Below, piece after piece: positions 1-8,559 of a stretch of 64,000 nucleotides of DNA. Location of the stretch: assembly GCA_028285035.1 (NCBI GenBank), contig JANQQF010000133.1, forward strand, positions 1 through 64,000, in the 5' to 3' direction. The notes under the pieces are model-generated. The model searched no databases. It was given only the letters and a program-made list of their open reading frames with translations, and was not told the DNA's origin. A program made the position numbers and the translations under genes. The DNA is from Phycisphaerae bacterium (GTDB lineage Bacteria; Chloroflexota; Anaerolineae; 4572-78; J111). Every line of letters starts with the position of its first letter. Positions within the stretch are counted from its first letter, which is position 1.

Positions 1-259
1 CAATCTTGACCCTGTCGCCATCATTACCCGTCTTTGGCCTAAATTTCAGCTTGACCCTCTCTATGAAAAAGTTCTGTTTTCATTCTGATACCAGTATAGT
101 TAATATTTTTCGACATCAAAAACTAAACGCAATGTGCTCAAAGAATGACACAATCACCATAAAGTCTTTGAGTGCTCTGTGCCTTCTTTGTGACCTCTGT
201 GTTTCATCTTTTAATTACATTAAAATCATGTTATCTTCTGTGGAAAGGTGGAGTATCTA
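1..259. other. Intergenic region upstream of glpD
   Basis: No convincing gene. An 84-codon open frame (6-260) has no ribosome site, a low-complexity composition and overlaps the glpD start, so I treat it as chance. The stretch around 170-210 is a T/G/C-rich phrase (ctctgtgccttctttgtgac) that looks like dispersed non-coding repeat sequence. The promoter of glpD must lie here, but I see no box pair clear enough to mark. Confidence 0.4.
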
Positions 260-1951
260 ATGAAACGACAAGAGATCATCAAACATTTTACCGAAAACCC
301 TGAGATATCGGTCCTCATCATCGGGGCAGGCATTAACGGCATCGGTACCTTTCGGGATTTGGCTTTGCAAGGCGTTGATGTCCTCATCGTTGAGAAAAAT
401 GATTTTTGCTCTGGGGCCAGCGCAGCCTCCTCACATATGGTTCACGGTGGGGTGCGTTATCTGGAAAATGGAGAATTTCGATTGGTACGTGAGGCGGTGC
501 AGGAGCGTAATCGGTTGTTACAAAACGCTCCCCATTTGGTCAAACCTTTGCCCACCACAATTCCAATGTTTAAGTGGACCTCAGGTTTGTTCAATGCACC
601 GTTTAAATTTTTGAACCTGCTCGATAAGCCGGCTGAACGGGGTGGCTTAGTTATCAAAGTTGGCTTGATGCTCTACGATAGCTACACGAGTGGGACAAGT
701 CGTGTGCCTAAACACCAATTCACAGGTCGAACAAAATCCCTCGAGAAATTTCCAGCGCTGAACCAGGATATCGTAGCCACGGCAACTTACTATGATGGGG
801 CAATGCCTTCGCCAGAGAGAATTGCAATGGAAATATTGGGTGATGGTTTAGCAGAAGGCGATCACGCACGCGCCCTGAACTATGTGGCTGCTGTTGATGG
901 CTCGCCAGAGGGGGTGGTGCTGCAAGATGAAGTTACGGGCGAGACCTTTACGGTCAAGCCCAAATTGATTATCAATGCGGGTGGCCCTTGGATCGATTTT
1001 GTGAATAAAGCTCTGGGCGAGGCTACCGAGTTCATTGGTGGCACAAAAGGCTCACACCTGGTGCTAGATCATCCCGAGTTGCATGAGGCTTTGAATGGCA
1101 ATGAGCTGTTCTTTGAAAACAATGACGGTCGTATCGTACTGATCTATCCTGTACTCGATCGGGTTATCGTTGGGACCTCTGATTTGAAGATCGATGACCC
1201 TGATGAGGCACGCTGTACTGATGAAGAGGTTGACTATTTTCTGGAATTGACCAAGAAAATTTTTCCCAATATTCCAGTCACGCCGGAACACATTGTCTTC
1301 CGCTTTTCCGGCGTTCGCCCGCTGCCCTCCAGCAAAGCCAGCACCACCGGCCAAATCAGCCGTGATCATCACAACCGGATCGTTGAACCCTCCGACAATC
1401 GGCTTAACACGACGATCTTCAACCTGATTGGTGGCAAGTGGACCACCTTCCGTGCTTTTTCCGAGCAAGTGACGGATGCGGCCCTGACTTCGCTTGGCCG
1501 CGAACGTAAAGCCAACACCCGAGACCTGCCCGTCGGGGGTGGCGCAAACTATCCGAAGAATAAGGCTGAACAACAACGATTCCTTGAGCAGATCGTGCGC
1601 GAAGCTGAGGTTTCGCCCGATCAAGCCAAAACCCTCTTTGAGCGCTATGGCACTCGCGCCCTCGAATTTGCCCACTTCATGAGCGCTGACCGTGATCAAG
1701 AACTAACTGATCGGCCTGACTTCACTCAACGTGAGCTACTCTACTTGGCCCAGCAAGAGCAAGTTGAACACCTTGAAGACCTTTTGCTTCGTCGCTCAGT
1801 ATTGGGGCTGATGGGCTATTCTACACCCAAGTTGATTGAGGAAGTCGCCGGCGCGCTGGCCCCTGAACTTGGCTGGGATGACGAGCGCAAGGCCGCTGAG
1901 ATTGCCCGTGTCCGAGACGTTTATCGGGATCGACATCAGGCAGTGGTATAG
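260..1951 (+). CDS. glpD: FAD-dependent glycerol-3-phosphate dehydrogenase
   Basis: Oxidises sn-glycerol-3-phosphate to dihydroxyacetone phosphate at the membrane and passes electrons to quinone. Of 563 residues, 22-29 form the FAD Rossmann motif GAGINGIG, followed by the family-typical GASAASSHMVHGGVRYLE segment near 52-69. The DAO fold runs to about residue 400 and the helical GlpA/GlpD C-terminal domain (HLEDLLLRRSVLGLMG) closes the protein. The ATG at 260 is chosen over an in-frame GTG at 248 because GGTGGAG at 247-253 forms a Shine-Dalgarno six bases before it. Size and domain order match aerobic GlpD. No glycerol kinase or facilitator is adjacent. A paralogous glycerophosphate oxidase is the main alternative. 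Confidence 0.9.
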   Translation: MKRQEIIKHFTENPEISVLIIGAGINGIGTFRDLALQGVDVLIVEKNDFCSGASAASSHMVHGGVRYLENGEFRLVREAVQERNRLLQNAPHLVKPLPTTIPMFKWTSGLFNAPFKFLNLLDKPAERGGLVIKVGLMLYDSYTSGTSRVPKHQFTGRTKSLEKFPALNQDIVATATYYDGAMPSPERIAMEILGDGLAEGDHARALNYVAAVDGSPEGVVLQDEVTGETFTVKPKLIINAGGPWIDFVNKALGEATEFIGGTKGSHLVLDHPELHEALNGNELFFENNDGRIVLIYPVLDRVIVGTSDLKIDDPDEARCTDEEVDYFLELTKKIFPNIPVTPEHIVFRFSGVRPLPSSKASTTGQISRDHHNRIVEPSDNRLNTTIFNLIGGKWTTFRAFSEQVTDAALTSLGRERKANTRDLPVGGGANYPKNKAEQQRFLEQIVREAEVSPDQAKTLFERYGTRALEFAHFMSADRDQELTDRPDFTQRELLYLAQQEQVEHLEDLLLRRSVLGLMGYSTPKLIEEVAGALAPELGWDDERKAAEIARVRDVYRDRHQAVV

Positions 1952-1986
1952 ATTTCAATCTTTTGCCTATGTAGAAGAGAAGTCTT

Positions 1987-2394
1987 ATGTCCGAAATTCG
2001 TAGAGCAAAAATTCTTTTCATCACTGATGATGAAGATGAAGCAAAAATGATTGAGCTTTTTTTGCGAGATCGTCGTGAAGATTTAGTCATAATTTGTAAT
2101 CTTAATGACCAAACTCTCTCTGACTTCACGCATCAAAAGTTAGATTTAATTTTATTTGACTCACGGTACTTTTTTTCTGACACGTCACACAATTATCAGG
2201 CTTTAAGACGTATTCCTGAGTTTATAAATATACCAGTCATCCTGTGGCGAATTACAAAATCTCGTCATAAAATTTATCCCATAGGACAAAGTCTCGGTGT
2301 ACACGGGTGTATCGATTATGTTTATGATATTGAGAATCATTTACTCAAGGCTAGAGATTTAGTTCTCGCAGGTGAAACATATTATCCAACCTAA
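1987..2394 (+). CDS. Degenerate single-domain response-regulator receiver
   Basis: 135 residues forming one CheY-like receiver domain with no output domain. The acidic pair D14-D15 (FITDDEDEA) and a candidate phospho-acceptor D58 (LILFDSRYF) are present. The conserved switch Ser/Thr and Lys are not clear: the beta-4 segment reads PVILWRITKS and the beta-5 region has VYDIENH where Lys-Pro is expected. It ends AGETYY, as receiver domains linked to LuxR outputs often do, then stops. Phosphorylation may therefore be altered or absent. GAAGAGAAG just before the ATG serves as ribosome site. No histidine kinase is adjacent, and the only kinase trace in the window is the dead fragment near 7.3 kb. 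Confidence 0.6.
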   Translation: MSEIRRAKILFITDDEDEAKMIELFLRDRREDLVIICNLNDQTLSDFTHQKLDLILFDSRYFFSDTSHNYQALRRIPEFINIPVILWRITKSRHKIYPIGQSLGVHGCIDYVYDIENHLLKARDLVLAGETYYPT

Positions 2395-2430
2395 TGCACC
2401 TCAAACTTAAGTGCCAACGGAGCATTTGCA

Positions 2431-4464
2431 ATGGCCGCAAATATCAGAACCGAATTTCCCCGTTCAGTTCGCGAAATCGAAAACACCTGGATTACCCTTG
2501 CTGATGGTACCCAACTGGCGGCTCGAATTTGGTTGCCAGAAGATGCCGAGATCGATCCGGTGCCGGGCATTTTGGAGTACATTCCCTACCGCAAAAATGA
2601 TGGTACCGTTTTCCGCGACTCGATCCAGCATCCGCATCTGGCTAGACACGGTTATGCCTGCGTGCGGGTTGATATGCGGGGCTGCGGTGACTCCGATGGG
2701 ATTCTGTACGATGAATATTTGCAGCAGGAGTTGGATGATGCAGTTGAGGTGATTGCCTGGCTGGCGGCCCAGCCCTGGTGTACGGGGGCGGTGGGGATGA
2801 TGGGCAAGTCGTGGGGGGGCTTCAACAGCTTGCAGGTTGCGGCCTTGCAACCCCCAGCCCTGAAAGCGATTGTCACCCTCTGCTCAACCGATGACCGCTA
2901 TGCCACTGATGTTCATTACCAAGGCGGCTGTATTTTAGCAATCGATATGTTGCCGTGGGGCACAACGATGCTGGCCAACAACGCCCGTCCGCCTGATCCT
3001 AAGTCGGCGGGTGACAAGTGGCGGGAGATGTGGTTTGAACGGCTGGAAAAAACACCGCCGTTTGTCGAGACGTGGCTCAGCCATCAGCATCGGGATGAAT
3101 ATTGGCAGCACGGCTCAATCTGCGAGAACTATGCTGACATCACCTGTCCGGTTTATGCGGTCACAGGCTGGGCAGATGGCTACTTGCCGCCGGTTTTTGA
3201 TATGCTGGAAAATTTGTCCGTACCTCGGAAAGGCTTGATCGGCCCTTGGGCGCACGACTACCCGACGATGGCCACCCTCGGTCCTGCAATTGACTTCTTG
3301 GGTGAGATGCTTCGCTGGTGGGATCATTGGTTGAAGGGGGTGGATACGGGCATCATGGATGAGCCGATGGTGCGGCTCTGGGCACAGGAAAGTGTGCCAC
3401 CGAAAACAGCCTACGATTATCGACCTGGTCGCTGGATCGCTGAGCCGACTTGGCCTGCACCTAAGGAGAATATTCAAGCCCAAATTTATCACCTGGATGA
3501 AAATGACCTTGCTAAAAAGGCAGAAATCGAAACCACTTTGACCTTCACCAGTCGTCAAACCTATGGCTTAGATGTCGGTACCTGGTGGTCATACGGCCCA
3601 CACGGAGATCGTCCGCCCAACCAGCAAGCGGATGATGGGAAGTCATTGACCTTTACCTCGGCCTCTCTGACTGAGGCTGTTGATCTGGTCGGTTTTCCCG
3701 AGGTGTCGCTTTCCGTCAGCGTCGACCGCCCGAATGCACTGCTTTCGGTGCGGTTGTGTGATGTGGCCCCTGATGGAAGTTCGTTGCTAGTTAGCCGAGG
3801 GGTGTTGAATTTGACCCACCGTGATAGTCACGAACACCCAACACCGATTGAGCCGGGACAGCGTTACGATGTGGACATTCGTCTAGCCCCCATCGCCCAC
3901 ACCTTGCCTGCTGGTCATCGCTGGCGGCTCGCCATTGGCACCACCTATTGGCCGTATGTCTGGCCGTCTCCGGAGACTGTGACATTGACCCTCTTCGCGG
4001 GGCCAAATAGCAAGCTTTCTTTACCCATTCGCCCCCCTCGGGCCGAGGATGAGGCCCTCATCCCGTTTGGTTCGCCCGAACACGCCCCGTACATCGCCCA
4101 CGATGTCATTCGGCACGCTGCCCGAAAACGCTCAATCAACCAAGACTCAATCACCGGACTCGCTACATTCAGCGACGAAGTTGATGATGGTCATTATCGT
4201 CTCCAGCGGGATAATCTGGAGTTTGGTGGCACCAATGCCAACATTTTTACGATTGTTGAGGATGATCCCTTGTCCGCACAGGTACGCTGCGAACGGACAA
4301 TGTATGTTGGCCGTGATGAGTGGCAAATCAAGATCGAGACCTCTACCGTGATGTCATCCGACGCCAAGCATTTTTATGTGATCAGTCAGCTGGATACCTA
4401 TGAAGGGAACACGCGCGTTTTTACCAAGAATTGGACCAAGAAGATCCTACGAGATTTGGTATAG
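2431..4464 (+). CDS. CocE/NonD family serine hydrolase (S15-like)
   Basis: 677-residue alpha/beta hydrolase of the CocE/NonD (X-Pro dipeptidyl-peptidase S15) family. These are serine esterases or acyl-peptidases; the substrate cannot be read from sequence. The nucleophile elbow GKSWGG gives Ser127, TGWADG gives Asp249 and GPWAHDYP gives His275, a complete triad in the usual order. A beta-rich jelly-roll C-terminal domain runs from about 370 to 560. The last roughly 110 residues form an extra beta segment seen in some members. There is no signal peptide, so it is probably cytoplasmic. It stands alone between the receiver gene and the convergent ABM gene. Confidence 0.82.
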   Translation: MAANIRTEFPRSVREIENTWITLADGTQLAARIWLPEDAEIDPVPGILEYIPYRKNDGTVFRDSIQHPHLARHGYACVRVDMRGCGDSDGILYDEYLQQELDDAVEVIAWLAAQPWCTGAVGMMGKSWGGFNSLQVAALQPPALKAIVTLCSTDDRYATDVHYQGGCILAIDMLPWGTTMLANNARPPDPKSAGDKWREMWFERLEKTPPFVETWLSHQHRDEYWQHGSICENYADITCPVYAVTGWADGYLPPVFDMLENLSVPRKGLIGPWAHDYPTMATLGPAIDFLGEMLRWWDHWLKGVDTGIMDEPMVRLWAQESVPPKTAYDYRPGRWIAEPTWPAPKENIQAQIYHLDENDLAKKAEIETTLTFTSRQTYGLDVGTWWSYGPHGDRPPNQQADDGKSLTFTSASLTEAVDLVGFPEVSLSVSVDRPNALLSVRLCDVAPDGSSLLVSRGVLNLTHRDSHEHPTPIEPGQRYDVDIRLAPIAHTLPAGHRWRLAIGTTYWPYVWPSPETVTLTLFAGPNSKLSLPIRPPRAEDEALIPFGSPEHAPYIAHDVIRHAARKRSINQDSITGLATFSDEVDDGHYRLQRDNLEFGGTNANIFTIVEDDPLSAQVRCERTMYVGRDEWQIKIETSTVMSSDAKHFYVISQLDTYEGNTRVFTKNWTKKILRDLV

Positions 4465-4513
4465 ATTCTGCCTAGGCTCGTGTACTGCCGTAGATTTGGA
4501 CAAACAATCTTTT

Positions 4514-4840
4514 CTATTTCTTTGATTCTAACATTCCGTTAAACTCAAAATGTTTGATTGAACAATCTTCGATGATCTCAGCATAACCAGGGGGCAAATA
4601 CGAACTTTCCCATTCTTTGCCGAAGTACGACTTAACTGACTCTAAACTATCCCAGATGGATACAAATACGAAATCGTGATCATCGGATGATGGTTGCTTG
4701 CCAAAGAAGTATCCCAGATTTCCAGGCTGGCCTTGAACCACTGAAATAGAAGTACTGGCCAGCTTCTTTTCCAGTTCATCTGCATAGCCTGATTTGGCGC
4801 GTACTTCGAACACTCTCATTACTGCTTCTGTAAAATTCAT
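4514..4840 (-). CDS. ABM-fold (antibiotic biosynthesis monooxygenase-like) protein
   Basis: Small ferredoxin-like alpha/beta protein of about 108 residues resembling ABM-domain proteins: an opening strand VMRVFEVRAKSGYADELE, a GYFFGKQ strand and VFVSIWDSLESVKSYFG. The family covers cofactor-free monooxygenases, heme-degrading proteins and many proteins of unknown role. I prefer the ATG at 4840, since GAGG sits eight bases before it; in-frame ATGs at 4849 and 4855 are alternatives. It lies 3' to 3' with the CocE gene and about 45 bp downstream of the class V aminotransferase, so it may be the second gene of that leftward unit. No specific substrate is suggested. Confidence 0.6.
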   Translation of the reverse strand: MNFTEAVMRVFEVRAKSGYADELEKKLASTSISVVQGQPGNLGYFFGKQPSSDDHDFVFVSIWDSLESVKSYFGKEWESSYLPPGYAEIIEDCSIKHFEFNGMLESKK

Positions 4841-4885
4841 TTTATTCATCCTCATCTATATTTTTGGAATAGTTAAATTTTGACG

Positions 4886-6013
4886 TTACTGTGCATTTTC
4901 TAAGGCGGCCAGACAATGCGCCACATCCATTTCGTCATTGTACAAATGAGTTGAAATCCGAACGCGTCCGACACCCGCATAAGCCCCCCACACGAGCACA
5001 CCTTGCGCTGCTAACGCTTCGGTCACACCTTTGACATCCGGAGCCATAAAGCAGACATTACCCGCCCGTTGTTTAGCCTCTGATGGTGTCATCATCTCCC
5101 ACCCCATCTCATTCACCCCCCGCCACACCTGCCCACTCAGGGTCAAGGCGTGGGTCTCGATGTTCTCAAGCCCGATGTCTAACAGGTGGTCGAGCGCGTT
5201 GTCGAAGATGTAGAGGCCGAGGAAGCTGGGATTGCCGGGGAGGAAGCGATGGGCATCATCGTGCAGGGTGTAGGTGGTCGGGGTCCGCCAATCGGGCGAA
5301 AGTGGAGCACTGTTCCAGCCCAGAAACGGGGGTAACAAATCAGGTAGGCGTTCGCGATCCCAATAAAAAACAGCCGAGCCGTGGACCCCCAGCAACCATT
5401 TGTAGCAACTGGACACCATAATGTCGGCATAACGGGCATCAACGGGGACAACCCCAGCGGCATGGGTGGCGTCGAGCAACAGTAGAGCGTTTGAGCTTCT
5501 GACGAGATCAGACAAGGTGGGAAGATCAATGCGTTGTCCTGTGAACATACTGACGTGGCTGATGGCCACGACGCGGGTACGATCATCGATTTGTGCTGCG
5601 ATATCATCCAGCGAAATCTGCCAATCTTTATGTCGGACGATGCGTATTTCAACCTCACGATTAGCCAGCTTGGTCCAAGGCAACACATCCGACGGAAACT
5701 CCACATCAGCTATGATTACATTATCCCCCGGTTGCCAATCCAGGCCGTAGGCAATGACATTGATGCCGTCAGAGGCCGAGGACAAAAATGTGATATTTTT
5801 GGGATCGACCGAAAGTAGCTTCCCACACTTTTGCCGAGTTCGTTCAACCACCTCAGCTTGCCGTACTCTGGCTCGTTCCCCCTGAGCTTTGTCCTCGATA
5901 AATTGATTGATCGCCGTTTGATGCGATTTCAACATCGGCGACTCCCCACCCGTGGCCAAATGCACGATATCCTCGAGGCCATTAAAGGCACTTTTGGGAA
6001 TGAGTGGTGTCAT
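4886..6013 (-). CDS. Class V aminotransferase (cysteine desulfurase-like, PLP)
   Basis: 375-residue fold-type I PLP enzyme of the class V group. Visible motifs are the phosphate-binding turn SSASDGINVIA (about 78-88), the PLP-stacking and ring-nitrogen segment DATHAAG (D181) and the Schiff-base lysine K205 in SSCYKWLLG. The reaction is uncertain: class V includes cysteine desulfurases, isopenicillin-N epimerase-like enzymes and kynureninase-like enzymes, and I see no catalytic-Cys loop typical of IscS. The ATG at 6013 has AGAGGAG upstream. The in-frame start at 6055 would lie inside the palindrome at 6045-6076 and is rejected. Confidence 0.78.
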   Translation of the reverse strand: MTPLIPKSAFNGLEDIVHLATGGESPMLKSHQTAINQFIEDKAQGERARVRQAEVVERTRQKCGKLLSVDPKNITFLSSASDGINVIAYGLDWQPGDNVIIADVEFPSDVLPWTKLANREVEIRIVRHKDWQISLDDIAAQIDDRTRVVAISHVSMFTGQRIDLPTLSDLVRSSNALLLLDATHAAGVVPVDARYADIMVSSCYKWLLGVHGSAVFYWDRERLPDLLPPFLGWNSAPLSPDWRTPTTYTLHDDAHRFLPGNPSFLGLYIFDNALDHLLDIGLENIETHALTLSGQVWRGVNEMGWEMMTPSEAKQRAGNVCFMAPDVKGVTEALAAQGVLVWGAYAGVGRVRISTHLYNDEMDVAHCLAALENAQ

Positions 6014-6044
6014 AACGGTCGCTCCTCTGAAATGTGTTTTCAAA

Positions 6045-6076
6045 TAGGACTCCAAAAGTGCACTTTTGGAGTCCTA
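6045..6076. repeat. 32-bp perfect palindrome 5' of the aminotransferase gene
   Basis: The arms TAGGACTCCAAAAGTG and CACTTTTGGAGTCCTA are perfect reverse complements with no spacer. The element begins 31 bases upstream of the aminotransferase ATG at 6013. A second palindrome of the same pattern sits at 16976-17005, at nearly the same distance from the Rieske oxygenase start. It could be a dispersed REP/MITE-like element or a mRNA-leader hairpin. Confidence 0.85.
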
Positions 6077-6294
6077 CATTTTATTCTACGACATTCTAAT
6101 CATACTTTAGCGAGACTGTCTACCACAATCTTGCGCTCTCCTTCCCCAACCTTCCATGCTCCAATCTTCTACCCTTCCAACTCTATCCCCATCCATCCTA
6201 TACAGCTTGCTGCTCAACCAAGATTATGTTACTCTCACGCAGGTCAAGCTGAAAACCAGTTACCGACCACTTATTACGATCAAGGAGTAACTCT

Positions 6295-6993
6295 GTGAGT
6301 TTTTCAAGTACATTTCCCCCAAAAGCATTGATGGCCGAAATGACGGCTAAAATGTTGTTGGAAGTTGAGGCCGTTCGGTTCAACGTCAAAGAGCCGTTTA
6401 TGTTCACCTCTGGCTGGGCCAGCCCCGTTTATACCGACTGTCGTAAATTGATCTCCTACCCCCGTATTCGGCAAACCTTAATGGATTTTGCTACGTCGGT
6501 AGTGTTGCGCGATATAGGCTTTGAGGCAATTGATGCCATTGCCGGGGGGGAGACGGCAGGTATCCCTTTTGCGGCCTGGATTGCTGATCGAATGATGTTA
6601 CCGATGCAGTATGTGCGCAAGAAGCCCAAAGGCTTTGGCCGCCGTGCCCAAATTGAAGGTGATTTTAAGCCTGGCGATCGTATCCTACTCGTTGAAGATT
6701 TGACCACAGATGGGCAGAGCAAAATTAATTTCTGCCAAGCCTTGCGTCAAGCGGGGGCTGTGGTATCCGATACCCTGGTGATCTTCTATTACGATATTTT
6801 TCCTCAAGGAAGACAAACCTTCGCCAATCTCGATATCAACCTCCACTATCTGGCCACGTGGTGGGATGTGTTGAAAGTCCTCAAGGACGAGAATGTCTAC
6901 GATGCTGAGACCATCGCCGAAATCGAGAGTTTCCTCAATGATCCGATAGCTTGGTCGGGTGCGCATGGCGGTGTGGGCGAAGTTCCCAAGTAA
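6295..6993 (+). CDS. pyrE: Orotate phosphoribosyltransferase
   Basis: Makes orotidine 5'-monophosphate from orotate and PRPP in pyrimidine synthesis. Of 232 residues, [13 protein letters not shown] (about 133-145) is the PRPP-binding loop (13-residue motif with the acidic pair), and [15 protein letters not shown] near the N terminus and [10 protein letters not shown] in the middle are typical OPRTase segments. The start is GTG at 6295, set by AAGGAG seven bases upstream. No other pyrimidine gene is adjacent, so pyrE is a single transcription unit here. The C terminus is slightly longer than the usual 210-220 residues. Confidence 0.9.
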   Translation: MSFSSTFPPKALMAEMTAKMLLEVEAVRFNVKEPFMFTSGWASPVYTDCRKLISYPRIRQTLMDFATSVVLRDIGFEAIDAIAGGETAGIPFAAWIADRMMLPMQYVRKKPKGFGRRAQIEGDFKPGDRILLVEDLTTDGQSKINFCQALRQAGAVVSDTLVIFYYDIFPQGRQTFANLDINLHYLATWWDVLKVLKDENVYDAETIAEIESFLNDPIAWSGAHGGVGEVPK

Positions 6994-7008
6994 GTTGTCG
7001 TTCTAGAA

Positions 7009-7103
7009 GATTGGTCCAGTCTCATAAATTTCAGTTATTGAAGTAACATATCCCTTTTGCAAGTATATTTTGGTCAAAAGTTTCTTCATAGACTGGACCA
7101 ATC
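7009..7103. repeat. 14-bp inverted repeats bounding a 95-bp element (MITE-like)
   Basis: GATTGGTCCAGTCT (7009-7022) and its perfect complement AGACTGGACCAATC (7090-7103) enclose 67 bp of AT-rich sequence immediately after pyrE. The form suits a miniature inverted-repeat element or a long-loop terminator. No coding potential is seen inside. Confidence 0.6.
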
Positions 7104-7230
7104 TAACATCTTATTGCCTCTAAAGTCATCCACTTCGGCAATTTTTCCATTTTCTACAATATTTCGAAAAATCCTCGCAACTTTTAACAACCGTCTCCTA
7201 TACTTTGCTGCAGATAAACAAAGTCACATT

Positions 7231-7252
7231 TGGTCCGAAGTTTATCGGACCA
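7231..7252. repeat. 8-bp inverted repeat, operator-like
   Basis: TGGTCCGA and TCGGACCA flank a 6-base centre (AGTTTA). The TGGTC half-site resembles GntR-type operators and also recurs in the inverted repeat at 7009-7103. No intact downstream gene on the + strand needs it; the next rightward sequence is the kinase remnant, so it may be a relic of that gene's promoter region. Confidence 0.45.
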
Positions 7253-7284
7253 CCCCCTAGTAGTCAATAGGAGACAAATTATAA

Positions 7285-7491
7285 AAAAGTAACAGCATTT
7301 ATATTGATCATCATGATGATGGTAGCCGTAATGGTCTGAACTTAGCCATTACCAAACAATTGGCGCCCCTACACGATGGTCGGATTTGGGCTGAAAACGA
7401 GCCGGGTCAAGGAGCAAGGTTTTATGTTGATCTGCCGACTACTTCCCAACCTCCGCCCGATGTGCCTCGACCATCTCAGCCAAACTATTAA
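7285..7491 (+). pseudogene. Histidine kinase remnant (HATPase C-terminal end)
   Basis: An open stretch between a TAA at 7282 and a TAA at 7489 translates to the last part of a sensor histidine kinase ATPase domain. It reads NGLNLAITKQLAPLHDGRIW and then AENEPGQGARFYVDLP. This matches the G2 box (normally GLGLAI, here GLNLAI) and the final GxGxxF strand pair. The H box, N box and G1 box are absent and there is no start codon with a ribosome site. Its 3' end overlaps the HAD gene on the other strand (from 7439). It is the stub of a gene lost by deletion. Confidence 0.75.
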
Positions 7492-8161
7492 AGCGGAAGG
7501 CATAATTTGGCGTTTCACCCGGATCACGGGTAGCTCCAAAGCCTTCCTGATCGTAACGGCGATAAATCCAGCACGAGGTCAGACCATTTCGATTAGCCGG
7601 AACGTGGTCGTGAAAGAGGCTTTCGGCGGTATGTAAAATGTCGCCTTGCTCGACCCCAATGTCGCTCAGTCTGGCCAGCATATATTCAAAATTCGCATCA
7701 GCGGGCTTGTAGCTGCCGATATCTTCGGCGGTGTAAATGGCATCGAAGTCGACGCCTAAACGGGCGTTGCTGCCAGCGAAACTGGCTTGGTCCACATTGG
7801 AGAGGATGACCAGTTTGTAGTGCTGCTTGAGGTAGCGTAGGGCCTTGACAGAGTCGGGGAAGGTAGGCCAGGACTTGACGGATTGCCCATAACGTACACA
7901 TTCCTCCCAGGCGACTGCCACTCCCAATGCCTCGGCCATTCGTCGATAGACGATCGCCAAGAGTTCTGAATACAACTTTGTCGGCGTTTGTAGCTGCTGC
8001 GTCGACTCATAATAGGCGTGCATCTCCAAAATTTCATTGCGACTTAGCGCTCGATCAACTTTATTGACCAGCGGCTGAAGCCCCGCAATCATTCCACTTT
8101 CCCAATCGATCAATGTGCCGTAGCAATCAAAGGTTAAGGCTTTAAAGTCTGATAATTTCAT
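7439..8161 (-). CDS. HAD-superfamily hydrolase, haloacid dehalogenase type II-like
   Basis: 240 residues. Motif I is FDCYGTLIDW with the nucleophile Asp11, motif II is ILSNVD, the motif III Lys is in SYKPAD and the acidic pair is near HTAESLFHD. The spacing and the DxYGT motif fit 2-haloacid dehalogenase-type enzymes, which hydrolyse 2-haloalkanoates or phosphate esters. The true substrate is unknown. The ATG at 8161 has GAGGGAG upstream; an open frame extends to 8440 but runs through an inverted repeat and looks non-coding there. Its 3' end overlaps the histidine-kinase remnant. Confidence 0.82.
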   Translation of the reverse strand: MKLSDFKALTFDCYGTLIDWESGMIAGLQPLVNKVDRALSRNEILEMHAYYESTQQLQTPTKLYSELLAIVYRRMAEALGVAVAWEECVRYGQSVKSWPTFPDSVKALRYLKQHYKLVILSNVDQASFAGSNARLGVDFDAIYTAEDIGSYKPADANFEYMLARLSDIGVEQGDILHTAESLFHDHVPANRNGLTSCWIYRRYDQEGFGATRDPGETPNYAFRFNSLAEMVEAHRAEVGK

Positions 8162-8264
8162 TGTTTTCTCCCTCGTGAGTTTGGCAGATGCTAAGCGAAA
8201 CTTACATGTTATCTGCCATACAAATGCTTCAAGTAATTTGGTCAGGACTGACGCAAAACGTTCA

Positions 8265-8322
8265 TTGAGCCTGTCGAAAGTAACGTTTTGTGGGGTGAAA
8301 TATCTGGTTTCGACAGGCTCAA
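8265..8322. repeat. 15-bp inverted repeat (TTGAGCCTGTCGAAA type)
   Basis: TTGAGCCTGTCGAAA (8265-8279) and TTTCGACAGGCTCAA (8308-8322) are perfect complements around a 28-base loop containing AACGTTTTG, which itself mirrors CAAAACGTT just outside the left arm. It lies in the 398-bp gap between the HAD gene and the dioxygenase. This arm sequence recurs in many unrelated bacterial genomes as a dispersed element (general knowledge). The rest of the gap is AT-rich with no gene seen. Confidence 0.7.
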
Positions 8323-8559
8323 CCGACATTTCACTTGTATTCTGCGTAACTCCTATTGGTTTTAGTATAACAGTCTTGGTTTGAAATCGTCTATAACAAT
8401 CGTTGCAAAAATTTGTACGATTCTTGCAACATTGACTCAAAAGCTAAACTTAGAACTATTACGAAAAACAATAAATTCCATAATAAATCATTATAAAAAA
8501 CAATGGAAAATCGTGTTATGATCTGGCAATTAAATTTATACATAATCGAGGATGAGAAC

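Noticed and set aside
6..260. 84-codon open frame at the window start
   Set aside because: No ribosome site, odd composition, overlaps the glpD start region and contains repeat-like text.
1064..1699. 211-codon frame antisense to glpD
   Set aside because: Shadow of glpD; no family likeness.
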